From positions 1 to 11,683 of the forward strand of contig CALMPB010000495.1 of NCBI GenBank assembly GCA_937871985.1: a stretch of 11,683 nt of DNA, written 5' to 3'. Source of the stretch: an uncultured Burkholderiaceae bacterium (GTDB lineage Bacteria; Pseudomonadota; Gammaproteobacteria; Burkholderiales; Burkholderiaceae). A program made the position numbers and the translations under genes. Below, in pieces: positions 1 to 6,566 of this stretch; position 1 is the stretch's first letter, and every line of letters begins with the position of its first letter. The notes beneath the pieces are model-generated. The model was not told where the DNA came from and ran no database searches. It saw only the letters and a list, made by a program, of their open reading frames with translations.

Positions 1-196
1 CCAGCAGCGGCACGTTGCGGTGGTATTCCACATAGGCGTCGACCAGCCAGCGGCAAGGCGCCAGATTGGTGGCGCGCACCACCACCAGCGTCACCGCGAT
101 GGCAAAGGCCATGACCCAGGCAACCAGGAACAGCTGCACGGTCACCGCCATGCCACTGAGCAGCAGCTGGTATTGGGAAGCGTCAAGTAGGCTCAT
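1..196 (-). CDS. Amino-acid ABC transporter permease, N-terminal part (runs off the left edge)
   Basis: Only the first 65 codons are in the window; the gene continues past base 1. The translation starts MSLLDASQYQLLLSGMAVTV, followed by a hydrophobic helix (about residues 15-40). It then reads NLAPCRWLVDAYVEYHRNVPLL, where Y-x-E-x-x-R-N-x-P-L-L is the signature at the start of the permease domain of HisM/GltJ-type polar amino-acid importers. An AGGAGA lies 11 nt before the ATG. It follows the binding-protein gene on the same strand after a gap of about 120 nt that holds a long hairpin, so the two are probably co-transcribed inner-membrane and periplasmic parts of one importer. The substrate cannot be read from this fragment. 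Confidence 0.85.
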   Translation of the reverse strand, partial: MSLLDASQYQLLLSGMAVTVQLFLVAWVMAFAIAVTLVVVRATNLAPCRWLVDAYVEYHRNVPLL

Positions 197-218
197 AAAA
201 CAATCAATCTCCTGCTAT

Positions 219-296
219 CGCGAGGCCCAGGCCAAACGCCACGGGTTCCGGCCGCCCGCTGGATGCGGCGCCGGAACCCGTGACGTAGGCCTCGCG
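219..296 (-). repeat. Long intercistronic hairpin between binding-protein and permease genes
   Basis: There is a two-part inverted repeat. The outer arms are perfect 9-mers, CGCGAGGCC at 219-227 and GGCCTCGCG at 288-296. The inner arms are perfect 13-mers, CACGGGTTCCGGC at 240-252 and GCCGGAACCCGTG at 270-282. No U-run follows on the minus strand, so it is not a simple intrinsic terminator. Such hairpins after a binding-protein gene are known in other transporter operons to protect the upstream mRNA from 3' decay, letting the binding protein outnumber the permease. That role here is inference. Confidence 0.75.
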
Positions 297-316
297 GTGG
301 TACTTCCAGACCCGGC

Positions 317-1138
317 TCAGCCCGCGATCGGGCCGATCTTGAAGCCGCGCTCAAGCTTGTACGGCGTCTCGGCGCCAAACCACTTGTCGAACAGCTTGGC
401 GGCCACGCCCGAGGCTTCGGCCTCGTCCAGCGCCTGGTTCACCGTTTCCAGGAAACGCGGTTCCGTCTTGCGCACGCCCAGGCCCCAGGGTTCGTCGAAC
501 ACCGACTTGGCGATCACGCTGACGGGCGCCGTGGGCGGGCTTTGCAGCACCAGGCGCACCAGCACCAATTCGGAAGCGAACTGCGCGTCCACCTTCTTCT
601 GCTGCAGGGCCAGATACGTGGCCGAGCTGTCGCCATAGCCAATCACCTGCGACTTGTCCAGGATGCGCTTGATCTCGCGTTCCGAGCTCGAACCCTTGGT
701 CGCGCCGATGCGGCGGCCGTTCAGCGCTTCCACCGTCTCCAGGCCCGAATCCTTGCGCACCAGCAGCTTCTGCGGGCTGACATAGTAGGCGTGGCTGAAA
801 GCGATCTGCTGCGCGCGGTCCGGCGAATAGCCCAGGTTGGCCGCCAGGATGTCGACCCGTCCTTCGTTCAGCTCCGGCACCCGCGCCGCCACCGACAGCA
901 GCTTGTAGCTGATCTTCACGCCCAGCTTGTCCGCAACCAGCTTGCAGACGTCCACGTCGTAGCCCACCAGCTGGCGCGTCGCCGCGTCCTGGAAGCTGAA
1001 CGGCTGCGACGTGCCCAGCGTGCCGCAAATCAGCTCGCCGCGCGCCTTGATGTCATCCACCTGGTCGGCCTGGGCCGAGGCGCCCAGGACCAGCGTGGCC
1101 AGGCCCAGGCAGGCAGCGAAAAGAGTATGGCGTTTCAT
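317..1138 (-). CDS. Polar amino-acid ABC transporter substrate-binding protein
   Basis: This is a periplasmic solute-binding protein of the bacterial extracellular SBP family 3 (273 aa, normal length). Residues 1-24 are a Sec signal peptide (MKR, a hydrophobic core, then ASAQA before DQV). The mature protein begins with the usual IKARGELICGT. It has VGYDVDVCKLVADKLG (about 58-73) and RVDILAANLGYSPDRAQQIAFSHAYY (about 94-119), matching the family's GxDVDL and RVD..ANxxxTPxRxxxxxFSxPYY blocks. An AAGGGG lies about 6 nt before the ATG. The gene lies 51 nt after the aminotransferase gene and before the permease gene on the same strand. The context suggests a substrate fed to the aminotransferase and aldolase, perhaps a glutamate analogue, but ligand specificity is not readable. 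Confidence 0.93.
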   Translation of the reverse strand: MKRHTLFAACLGLATLVLGASAQADQVDDIKARGELICGTLGTSQPFSFQDAATRQLVGYDVDVCKLVADKLGVKISYKLLSVAARVPELNEGRVDILAANLGYSPDRAQQIAFSHAYYVSPQKLLVRKDSGLETVEALNGRRIGATKGSSSEREIKRILDKSQVIGYGDSSATYLALQQKKVDAQFASELVLVRLVLQSPPTAPVSVIAKSVFDEPWGLGVRKTEPRFLETVNQALDEAEASGVAAKLFDKWFGAETPYKLERGFKIGPIAG

Positions 1139-1189
1139 GCTTGATTCCCCTTGTGTGGTTGTGTGGTGTACGGAATGCCCGCCCTGCCC

Positions 1190-2461
1190 TCAGGCCAGCT
1201 TGGCGCAAGCTTCCCGGATAGCCGAGCAGCCCTGCTTGATATCGTCCAGCGACGCCGCGAACGACAGCCTGAACGTGCCCGGCGCGCCATAGGCGTGGCC
1301 GTCGATAACGGCCACGCCAGCTTCGCGCAGCAGGTAGTGCGTCAGGTCGGTATCGGTCGCGATCACGTCGCCCGCCGGCGTCTTCTTACCCAGCAGGCCC
1401 GAGCAATCCGGAAACACATAGAACGCGCCCTGCGGCACGACGATCTCCAGGCCCGGCGTGCCCGACAATTCCGCAATCGCCAGATCGCGGCGCTGGCGGA
1501 ACACCTGGGCAAACTCGGCCACGCAATCCTGCGGACCCGACAAGGCCTCCAGCGCCGCCGCCTGGCTCACCGACGAAGCGCCCGACGTGCTCTGCGACTG
1601 CAGAATCGCCATCGCCTTGATCAGCTCGTCAGGACCCGCACCGTAACCGATGCGCCAGCCCGTCATGGCATAAGCCTTGGACACGCCATTGACCACCAGC
1701 GTGCGCGCCGCCAGCTCCGGCGCGACCTGCAGCGGATGCACCGTCGGCTCGTCCGTGAAATTCAGGCGGGCGTAAATATCGTCCGTCATCAGCCATACGT
1801 GCGGATGGCGCTTCAGCACCTCGGCCAGGCCGCGCAGCTCGTCCGCAGTGTAGACCGAGCCGGTCGGATTGCTCGGCGCGTTCATCATCAGCCACTTGGT
1901 GCGCGGCGTAATCGCGCGCTCCAGCGCCTCGGGCGTGACCTTATAACCCGTCGCCGGCGACGTCTCCACCGCCACCGGCACGCCGCCGTTGACCAGCACC
2001 ATGTCCGGGTACGACACCCAGAACGGCGCCGGAATCAGCACCTCGTCGCCGTCGTTCAGCGTGGCGGCCAGGCCATTGAAGATCACCTGCTTCGCGCCCG
2101 TGCTGACGATGATGCGCCCCACCGGATAATCGACGCCCGTCGCTTCCAGCAAATGCCGGGCGGCGGCGCGGCGCAGCGGCACCGTGCCCTGGGCCGGCGG
2201 GTACTTGGTTTCGCCGCGGTTCATGGCGGCGGTGGCCGCCAGGCGGATGTGTTCCGGTGTGGAGAAATCCGGCTCGCCGATGGTCAGGTCGATGATGCGG
2301 CGGCCTTGTTCGCGCAGTTCGGCGATGATGGCGCGCGCCGCGACGCTGGGCGATAGTTTGATGCGTTTGATGCGGTCGGCGACGATGCTGGGGGGTTGCG
2401 GGGTTTGGGTTTGGTTCGAGGTCTGGGTTTGGCTCACGGTTTGGCTCGGGCTTTGGCTCAT
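1190..2461 (-). CDS. Class I/II pyridoxal-phosphate aminotransferase (aspartate aminotransferase-like)
   Basis: This is a cytosolic fold-type I PLP enzyme of 423 aa, near 400 aa once its N-terminal extension is set aside. Landmarks are IGEPDFSTPEHI (61-72), NAPSNPTG (194-201, cofactor-contacting Asn198), MTDDIY (225-230, Asp227 to the pyridine N), SKAYAMTGWRIGY (261-273, Schiff-base Lys262) and FRLSFA (397-402, Arg398 for the substrate carboxylate). This is the Ib aspartate-aminotransferase pattern. Residues 1-24 are an odd Ser/Gln/Thr-rich stretch from a degenerate G/T-rich repeat; the homologous core begins near residue 27. Its ATG overlaps the TGA of the upstream aldolase gene as ATGA, which indicates translational coupling. 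It probably interconverts a dicarboxylic amino acid and its 2-oxo acid; the exact substrate is unknown. Confidence 0.93.
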   Translation of the reverse strand: MSQSPSQTVSQTQTSNQTQTPQPPSIVADRIKRIKLSPSVAARAIIAELREQGRRIIDLTIGEPDFSTPEHIRLAATAAMNRGETKYPPAQGTVPLRRAAARHLLEATGVDYPVGRIIVSTGAKQVIFNGLAATLNDGDEVLIPAPFWVSYPDMVLVNGGVPVAVETSPATGYKVTPEALERAITPRTKWLMMNAPSNPTGSVYTADELRGLAEVLKRHPHVWLMTDDIYARLNFTDEPTVHPLQVAPELAARTLVVNGVSKAYAMTGWRIGYGAGPDELIKAMAILQSQSTSGASSVSQAAALEALSGPQDCVAEFAQVFRQRRDLAIAELSGTPGLEIVVPQGAFYVFPDCSGLLGKKTPAGDVIATDTDLTHYLLREAGVAVIDGHAYGAPGTFRLSFAASLDDIKQGCSAIREACAKLA

Positions 2462-3138
2462 TTCGCGGCTCCCGTCTTCTCGGCCAGGGTCTTTTCCAGC
2501 CAGGGCTTGGTGTAGGTGCCGGCGCGCAGCTTTTCCTTGGCCACGGCCTCGTCGGCCTCCTTCTTCTGCGCCAAAGCCAGCACGGCCATCGCATGCTCGG
2601 CGGGGATCACCACCACGCCATCCGCATCACCCACCACCACGTCGCCGGGATTGACCACCTGGCCACCCACCGACACCGGCACATTGATCTCGCCCGGGCC
2701 ATCCTTGTACGGCCCCTTGTGCGACACAGCCCGCGCATAGCAACCGAACTCGCCCTGCGCAAACACATCCAGATCGCGCACCGCGCCATCGATCACAAAA
2801 CCCTCGATGCCGCGCGACTGCGCATCCATCATCATCAGCTCGCCCACCAGCGCGTTGCTGGTATCGCCCGCGCCATCGACAACGATCACGTCACCCGCGC
2901 CACCCAGCGAAATCGCCTTGTGGATCATCAGGTTGTCGCCCGGCCGGGTCTTGACGGTCAGCGCCAGGCCCACCGTGCGCTGGCTGCAGGCATGCAGTGG
3001 ACGCAGCCCGCTGACGCCGTACAGGCGGTTCATGCAATCGCTGATCTGGGCCGAGCCGATGGCTGCGAAACCGGCCAGCACGTCGGCAGCGACGGCCGGG
3101 CCGGTACGGGGAAGAATGCGGTATCCGATGGGATTCAT
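2458..3138 (-). CDS. RraA-like / HMG-aldolase family protein (4-hydroxy-4-methyl-2-oxoglutarate aldolase type)
   Basis: This 226-aa protein belongs to the RraA/HMG aldolase family. Members with the Arg-Asp pair are divalent-metal class II aldolases that cleave 4-hydroxy-4-methyl- or 4-carboxy-4-hydroxy-2-oxoacids to pyruvate and often decarboxylate oxaloacetate. Landmarks are IGSAQISDCMNRLYG (27-41), GDVIVVDGAGDTSNALVGELM (82-102), FVIDGAVRDLD (114-124, catalytic Arg121-Asp122) and GDVVVGDADGVVVIP (165-179). The start is uncertain: longer forms begin at ATG 3180 or TTG 3207, neither with a clear ribosome site. The ATG at 3138 gives the usual family length and a 65-70 nt leader if the candidate promoter near 3215 is right. 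It is the first gene of the operon and overlaps the aminotransferase by 4 nt. A pure RraA-type RNase E regulator is less likely given the metabolic neighbours. Confidence 0.88.
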   Translation of the reverse strand: MNPIGYRILPRTGPAVAADVLAGFAAIGSAQISDCMNRLYGVSGLRPLHACSQRTVGLALTVKTRPGDNLMIHKAISLGGAGDVIVVDGAGDTSNALVGELMMMDAQSRGIEGFVIDGAVRDLDVFAQGEFGCYARAVSHKGPYKDGPGEINVPVSVGGQVVNPGDVVVGDADGVVVIPAEHAMAVLALAQKKEADEAVAKEKLRAGTYTKPWLEKTLAEKTGAAK

Positions 3139-3210
3139 AAGTCTGGGTAAATGCGTGGACAGCGTTAAGCGAACACGCATTACAAGGCCCCAGGGGGTGT
3201 TCCTCAAAAC

Positions 3211-3242
3211 GATATAAATTCCAGGTTATGTAGGAATTTTAT
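3211..3242 (-). promoter_or_regulatory. Candidate operator/promoter region of the aldolase-aminotransferase-transporter operon
   Basis: The inverted repeat AAATTCC (3216-3222) / GGAATTT (3233-3239), with a 10-nt spacer, lies about 75 nt before the preferred aldolase start. On the minus strand the proximal arm runs into TTTATATC, a possible -10 element. No good -35 box is visible. A two-arm symmetric site covering a promoter fits binding by a dimeric regulator, but none is encoded nearby. Confidence 0.35.
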
Positions 3243-3494
3243 TCGTGGATGGTGGGGATTAGGGTTATCCCGTATTCGTGAATTTGAGGGTTGGAGTTCG
3301 GGGTCCATGGTCCGCAGGGGTTGGGGGTTGGAGGTCACCATTAGCGCCGTGCGTCTCCTTCAACGCCGCTGCCCCGGGGAAGAAAGTGGTGTCCGTCTGC
3401 GCTTCGATGTCGACTTCGACGTGGAGACAGTAGGCGAACACCATTCCCTTAGTACTCCTGGGCCAACCGCCGGCGCGTCGTGCTTTCCTGGCCG
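3243..3494. other. Intergenic stretch with no supported gene
   Basis: This GT-rich stretch separates the transporter operon from the small hypothetical gene at 3495-3827. A 64-codon plus-strand frame (3307-3501) has no ribosome site and no recognisable protein pattern. No convincing terminator hairpin for the 3495-3827 gene was found here. Confidence 0.5.
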
Positions 3495-3827
3495 CTACTG
3501 AATCAACGCCAGCGCGTCGTGCATCGCCTCACCTGCATCCTCGTCATCCTCTCCATGCAGCGCTTGTTCCAACATGGCGTCGGTCAAAGTAGCCACGTGT
3601 TCACAAAGGCCCTCCACTCCTCCCATTAACGCAGCCACCGACCAGGCATCCAACGGCGGCGAGCCGGTTGCATCGGGTTCGAATGCGCTGTTGCCGACCA
3701 TGCGGGCGATGGTCTGGATAGCGTAGCGGGCGCGGTCTATTTGATGGATGTGGGAAAGAGAGACTGGGCCGGACTCGAGATTGGTGTCGATGGACCAGGG
3801 GTTTTGAGTCAGGGGATGCTGCAGCAT
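3495..3827 (-). CDS. Small hypothetical protein (110 aa)
   Basis: The start is well supported: AGGAGG lies 7 nt before the ATG. The protein reads MLQHPLTQNPWSIDTNLESG, then a mostly helical region (about 27-70: IHQIDRARYAIQTIARMVGN and PLDAWSVAALMGGVEGLCEHV), and ends in a very acidic helix (EDDEDAGEAMHDALALIQ). It has no signal peptide or membrane helix. Codon use is GC-rich like the host blocks. I do not recognise a named domain. The layout resembles the small helical orphan proteins common in beta- and gammaproteobacteria. A run of hairpins precedes it on the same strand, which suggests post-transcriptional control. Confidence 0.8.
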   Translation of the reverse strand: MLQHPLTQNPWSIDTNLESGPVSLSHIHQIDRARYAIQTIARMVGNSAFEPDATGSPPLDAWSVAALMGGVEGLCEHVATLTDAMLEQALHGEDDEDAGEAMHDALALIQ

Positions 3828-3855
3828 GGGGCTGCCTCCTATAGGGGTAAGTCAA

Positions 3856-3983
3856 GCCGCATGCGTTGCGGCTATCCGCCTATAGCTTTCCGGCTTCCAA
3901 ACCGGACTACCGGTGGGGTAGCGGGGAAAAGTCTACCGCATGGACAGCGGCTGAGCGCCACAAGAGTGGCAATTCCGCTGCGG
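3856..3983 (-). ncRNA. Candidate structured 5' leader with tandem hairpins
   Basis: Several short inverted repeats lie in a row upstream of the 3495-3827 gene: GCCGC 3856-3860 with GCGGC 3868-3872; GCTAT 3871-3875 with ATAGC 3882-3886; CCGG 3890-3893 with 3902-3905, or 3902-3905 with 3910-3913; GGTAG 3917-3921 with CTACC 3933-3937; and CCGCTGCGG at 3975-3983. The first two share two bases, and CCGG 3902-3905 can pair either way, so alternative folds are possible. No known riboswitch class was recognised. Confidence 0.35.
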
Positions 3984-4060
3984 TGCGGGAGGTGCTGAGT
4001 TTCACACATTGAGAGACCGGTCTCGACCCTTTTTGAACATTCCACCGAAAACAGATGCAA
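3872..4060 (-). CDS. Doubtful small ORF (62 codons) upstream of the 110-aa gene
   Basis: This frame starts at TTG 4060 or, shorter, at the ATG beginning MCETQHLPHRS (residue 18). It ends 44 nt before the start of the 110-aa gene on the same strand. Its peptide is cysteine- and arginine-rich (CPCGRLFPATPPVVRFGSRKAIGG). There is no good ribosome site and it coincides with the tandem-hairpin region, so it may be an accidental frame over a structured RNA, or a leader peptide. Kept at low confidence because the frame is intact and co-directional. Confidence 0.2.
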   Translation of the reverse strand: MHLFSVECSKRVETGLSMCETQHLPHRSGIATLVALSRCPCGRLFPATPPVVRFGSRKAIGG

Positions 4061-4128
4061 CTCGGCCGATTGTCTTCTTACCTCAGAATCGCAAGCGAAT
4101 TTTGGTTTTGTGCAAGGGTATGGCGCAG

Positions 4129-4695
4129 CTATGCTGCTCCCTTAAGCTTTAGTAAAAATTCAGCGAGCCTAATCAGGCTGCCAAACGATGCCAAGGACTT
4201 TCCGATGGATGTCAGCGCCGACAAATTGCCTTCAGTGTTCAACTTATTGATAGCCTCGTCAACATACTGCTCGAGTTCAGCAACCGTCAGAACAGGGTCT
4301 GTCGATCTTTCATCAATGGTATAGATCGACACGTCTTCGATGTTTTCGCCAATCACGTGGAAAAAAACCATGCAAGGAGTCTGCGCTTGATCTTCGATCC
4401 CAAGTGCCCCCATGAATGTCAGATTGAAGTCCTGCCAATGTGAGCCCACTGCATTGGCATGCAAATAAAAGAGCGTGACATCCTTAGCCGTTTTATCGTG
4501 AAGTCGCTGAAAACCGTAAGCCTCCTGCAGCGCCTCACGAACAACTCCGTGCGTCATGTCGTAGAATAAAAACGCAAATGCCCGTGCCCGACCGCTCTGT
4601 ATATGCTCGAGACAGACTGAATTAAAAGTCTCTAAGAACTGACCGTAACCCATGCCGATGCCTCGGTTACCGTCCTGCATTTGAATTGGATACAC
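4129..4695 (-). CDS. Hypothetical protein, possible thioredoxin-like fold
   Basis: The protein has 188 aa from a GTG start with GGAG 6 nt upstream; an in-frame ATG at 4680 is the alternative. The predicted order of elements is strand (ARAFAFLFYD, about 37-46), helix (51-70), strand (VTLFYLHANA, 73-82), helix (88-100), TPCMVFFHVIG (106-116) and SIYTID (123-128) strands, then an amphipathic helix (137-152). That is the beta-alpha-beta-alpha-beta-beta-alpha path of thioredoxin folds, with Thr106-Pro107 where the cis-Pro loop would be. No CxxC is present, so a redox role is unlikely. The C-terminus (about 157-188) is a hydrophobic helical tail. There is no signal peptide. It lies in the AT-richer stretch, 66 nt after the single-pass membrane protein gene on the same strand. 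Function unknown; the fold is inference. Confidence 0.75.
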   Translation of the reverse strand: MYPIQMQDGNRGIGMGYGQFLETFNSVCLEHIQSGRARAFAFLFYDMTHGVVREALQEAYGFQRLHDKTAKDVTLFYLHANAVGSHWQDFNLTFMGALGIEDQAQTPCMVFFHVIGENIEDVSIYTIDERSTDPVLTVAELEQYVDEAINKLNTEGNLSALTSIGKSLASFGSLIRLAEFLLKLKGAA

Positions 4696-4761
4696 AACGC
4701 GCTCCGAGTAATTTGCTGTAGTGTACGTCGAGATGGCCGCTTTTGGTCGACAACAGATCTA

Positions 4762-5481
4762 TCAAGGGTTTTCTACATCGCGCTCTAATTCAATGCCACG
4801 ATTCTTTTGTGTTTGACCAAGATGCTTCATTAGTTCGGCGCGCTCTGTCGCACAGAAATCAAGGAGCGATTTCATCCCAGTGTCTGCATCAGTTTCTGGA
4901 TACATTGCAATTCGTACAGGGTGAGGAAGAAGCCATTTAGAGCCTTCCCTTGCTTCCACTTCAAGCACGATGCCTTCCCGCTTAATCTTCAGTTCTGCAT
5001 ACTCACGAGGAAAACCAGCCTCGTAGTCGAAGACCTGAACGTTTGCCGCATTCCCCAACACACCGATGTCGCCTTTTAGTAGCTTGTAACCGCTGGGGAA
5101 ACCCACCTTACAAAGCTTCTTATCCGCAATAACTCCATCAACATTTCCATCGTTCACGATAATGACCAGTTGAAGGCTTGTGTCTGACAAGTTCATTGAT
5201 GCCATGTCTACGTAGCCTTCGGGAAAATTGTTGAATAGGCCTGTCCACGCTTTTTCTTGGTATAGCCAAGAGTAAAAATCATTCTTGAGATCAGCAAACG
5301 CTCCCTTATTATTTGCATATAGAACGAGGATGCCGAGTACGCCCGCGATGAAGCTGACTAAGGCGGTGAGTGCTGTAAAACTTTCCTTCATGCGAACAAC
5401 CCACGAAACACAGGGAATGCTTGGCTCAATCACTCCTACCGGCCTTCTGGGCCTTCTGAGGCTTTTCTTTTTTGTTCTCAC
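4762..5481 (-). CDS. Hypothetical single-pass membrane protein
   Basis: The protein has up to 239 aa. A very basic N-terminus (RTKKKSLRRPRRP) is followed by one strong membrane helix (about residues 35-55, ALTALVSFIAGVLGILVLYA) and a soluble region of about 180 aa. The charge bias places the N-terminus inside and the large domain outside the inner membrane. The start is uncertain: GTG 5481 (AGAGGA about 10 nt upstream), a later GTG at residue 16, or the ATG at residue 31 just before the helix. The C-terminal part has two cysteines (about 123 and 208) and no motif I recognise. It is co-directional with the 4129-4695 gene, 66 nt apart, so probably one transcript. Possible roles include a membrane-anchored sensor or effector, but nothing in the sequence decides this. 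Confidence 0.75.
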   Translation of the reverse strand: MRTKKKSLRRPRRPVGVIEPSIPCVSWVVRMKESFTALTALVSFIAGVLGILVLYANNKGAFADLKNDFYSWLYQEKAWTGLFNNFPEGYVDMASMNLSDTSLQLVIIVNDGNVDGVIADKKLCKVGFPSGYKLLKGDIGVLGNAANVQVFDYEAGFPREYAELKIKREGIVLEVEAREGSKWLLPHPVRIAMYPETDADTGMKSLLDFCATERAELMKHLGQTQKNRGIELERDVENP

Positions 5482-5692
5482 CGATGCCGCATCCTCTAGA
5501 TTAAGATTTTAAAAATCTATCAAAATCACTTAGCATTGTAGCTAAAAAGCCGAACGGCGAATGACTACTTCTGGCCGAAAATAGACATCAGTAAGCGATC
5601 TGACTAAATGCATGGACAATTCATGTATTTACATCCTTTCTCACAATTCCGACCAGCTCAGTCTGCAACCTGTATTTCACACAATCGCAACA
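5482..5692. other. AT-rich intergenic region with a nested palindrome near the 5481 start
   Basis: No gene is supported here. Just upstream of the single-pass membrane gene is the AT-rich dyad AGATTTT-A-AAAATCT (5504-5518), nested with TAGATT (5497-5502) / AATCTA (5514-5519). Its place 15-40 nt before the GTG start fits a promoter or operator. The rest has no visible structure until the dispersed hairpin at 5693. Confidence 0.4.
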
Positions 5693-5736
5693 GTTGCCAG
5701 ACTACAATTTCTCCGGCTAAGTTGTAGTCTGACACC
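5693..5736. repeat. Dispersed inverted repeat, copy 1
   Basis: Left arm GTTGCCAGACTACAATTT (5693-5710) and right arm AAGTTGTAGTCTGACACC (5719-5736) pair at 15 of 18 positions around an 8-nt loop. A T-rich stretch (CTTTAT) follows the right arm. It lies between the minus-strand genes 5806-6480 and 4762-5481. It shares the core GACTACAATTT with copies at 6854, 8136 and 8711, and more loosely 9555. Confidence 0.8.
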
Positions 5737-5805
5737 TTTATGCCCGATACGGAAATCAATAATTGCTGTTGCAATTATTTGGCGACTGTGCGTACGCAAA
5801 TGGCG

Positions 5806-6480
5806 TCAAGCCTGGACCTTAATACGATTGATGCTCGCATCTAACCGCTCAATGCAATGCGGAACCAAGGTCGCCAACTCCATGTGAACTTCCTGAAGGA
5901 CAGGCCCATAGTCGAGCGCCATCTGATATGCGCCTTCCGCGGTCGCCTTGGTACTGTCCGAGGGGAATTCATTGGCATAGCGGGCGAGTCTTAAAACATC
6001 CGCCAGAAGACTGTTGTGCATACGCCAAGTGCTTATGAGCCCCCTCCCTTGCGCATATGTCCGAATCATCAAATTCCTCAACTCGTCGTCATCAATTTCC
6101 GCAAGCATTTTGGCGTTCGAGTTGTATACCACAAACGGGTCATGATCAATCGGCCAAATAATGTCGAGCAACGTGGATGTATCGTGTGCTTGGAGCTGAT
6201 CACCAACTCTCAGGATGTACATGTTCCAAAGCGCAGATAATTCGGCCCGAGTGGCGCAAAGGTAATTCCGATTCGCCGCAGCACGCTGATCTGCCTCTCT
6301 CTTCTCTGCTGTCCGATGTTGCTCTGAAGCAATCCAGATCGCAGCAACGATTGCGGCAACAGATCCAACGGCCTGCACCCAACTAGCCCACTGTTCACTG
6401 TTCCTCGGCCAAAAGTTGAATAGGACAGTGCAGAAAGCCAGAAACAACAACGCCAACAGGACTTGGTAACCCTTGTGCAT
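5806..6480 (-). CDS. Hypothetical two-helix inner-membrane protein
   Basis: The ATG at 6480 is chosen over a 19-codon-longer frame because AGGAGG lies 5 nt upstream. The 224-aa product has two membrane helices (about 5-24, YQVLLALLFLAFCTVLFNFW, and 33-51, SWVQAVGSVAAIVAAIWIA). A charged helical segment follows (EQHRTAEKREADQRAAANRNY, 53-73) and then a mainly helical cytoplasmic region to the end. The arrangement of a WASWVQAVGSVAAIVAAIWIA helix followed by EQ/ER-rich coiled coil recurs in many uncharacterised proteins from accessory regions, some near phage-defence genes. I cannot assign a function. It is divergent from the NTPase-nuclease gene at 6973, with a decayed gene and a repeat hairpin between them. 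Confidence 0.8.
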   Translation of the reverse strand: MHKGYQVLLALLFLAFCTVLFNFWPRNSEQWASWVQAVGSVAAIVAAIWIASEQHRTAEKREADQRAAANRNYLCATRAELSALWNMYILRVGDQLQAHDTSTLLDIIWPIDHDPFVVYNSNAKMLAEIDDDELRNLMIRTYAQGRGLISTWRMHNSLLADVLRLARYANEFPSDSTKATAEGAYQMALDYGPVLQEVHMELATLVPHCIERLDASINRIKVQA

Positions 6481-6566
6481 ATGCACCTCCTCTAGGAGCG
6501 CGCATCGTACCCGATTGCCTAAACAGCTAACCCTCAATAATTTCTATCTAGCAAGGGAGCCACCGG

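Noticed and set aside
66..638. Long plus-strand frame over the transporter genes
   Set aside because: It is antisense to the well-supported binding-protein gene and the permease, with no recognisable protein pattern; GC-rich DNA leaves such frames open by chance. The plus frames at 1151-2356 and 2593-3150 were rejected for the same reason.
3307..3501. 64-codon plus-strand ORF
   Set aside because: No ribosome site, no family resemblance, and it overlaps the end of the supported 110-aa gene on the other strand.
4013..4024. Perfect 12-bp palindrome GAGACCGGTCTC
   Set aside because: It is isolated, not in a clear promoter position, and a single palindrome of this size is weak evidence; it may simply add to the structured leader region.
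5612..5887. Plus-strand 91-codon ORF
   Set aside because: It spans the dispersed hairpin and runs into the antisense of the two-helix protein gene; no start signal.
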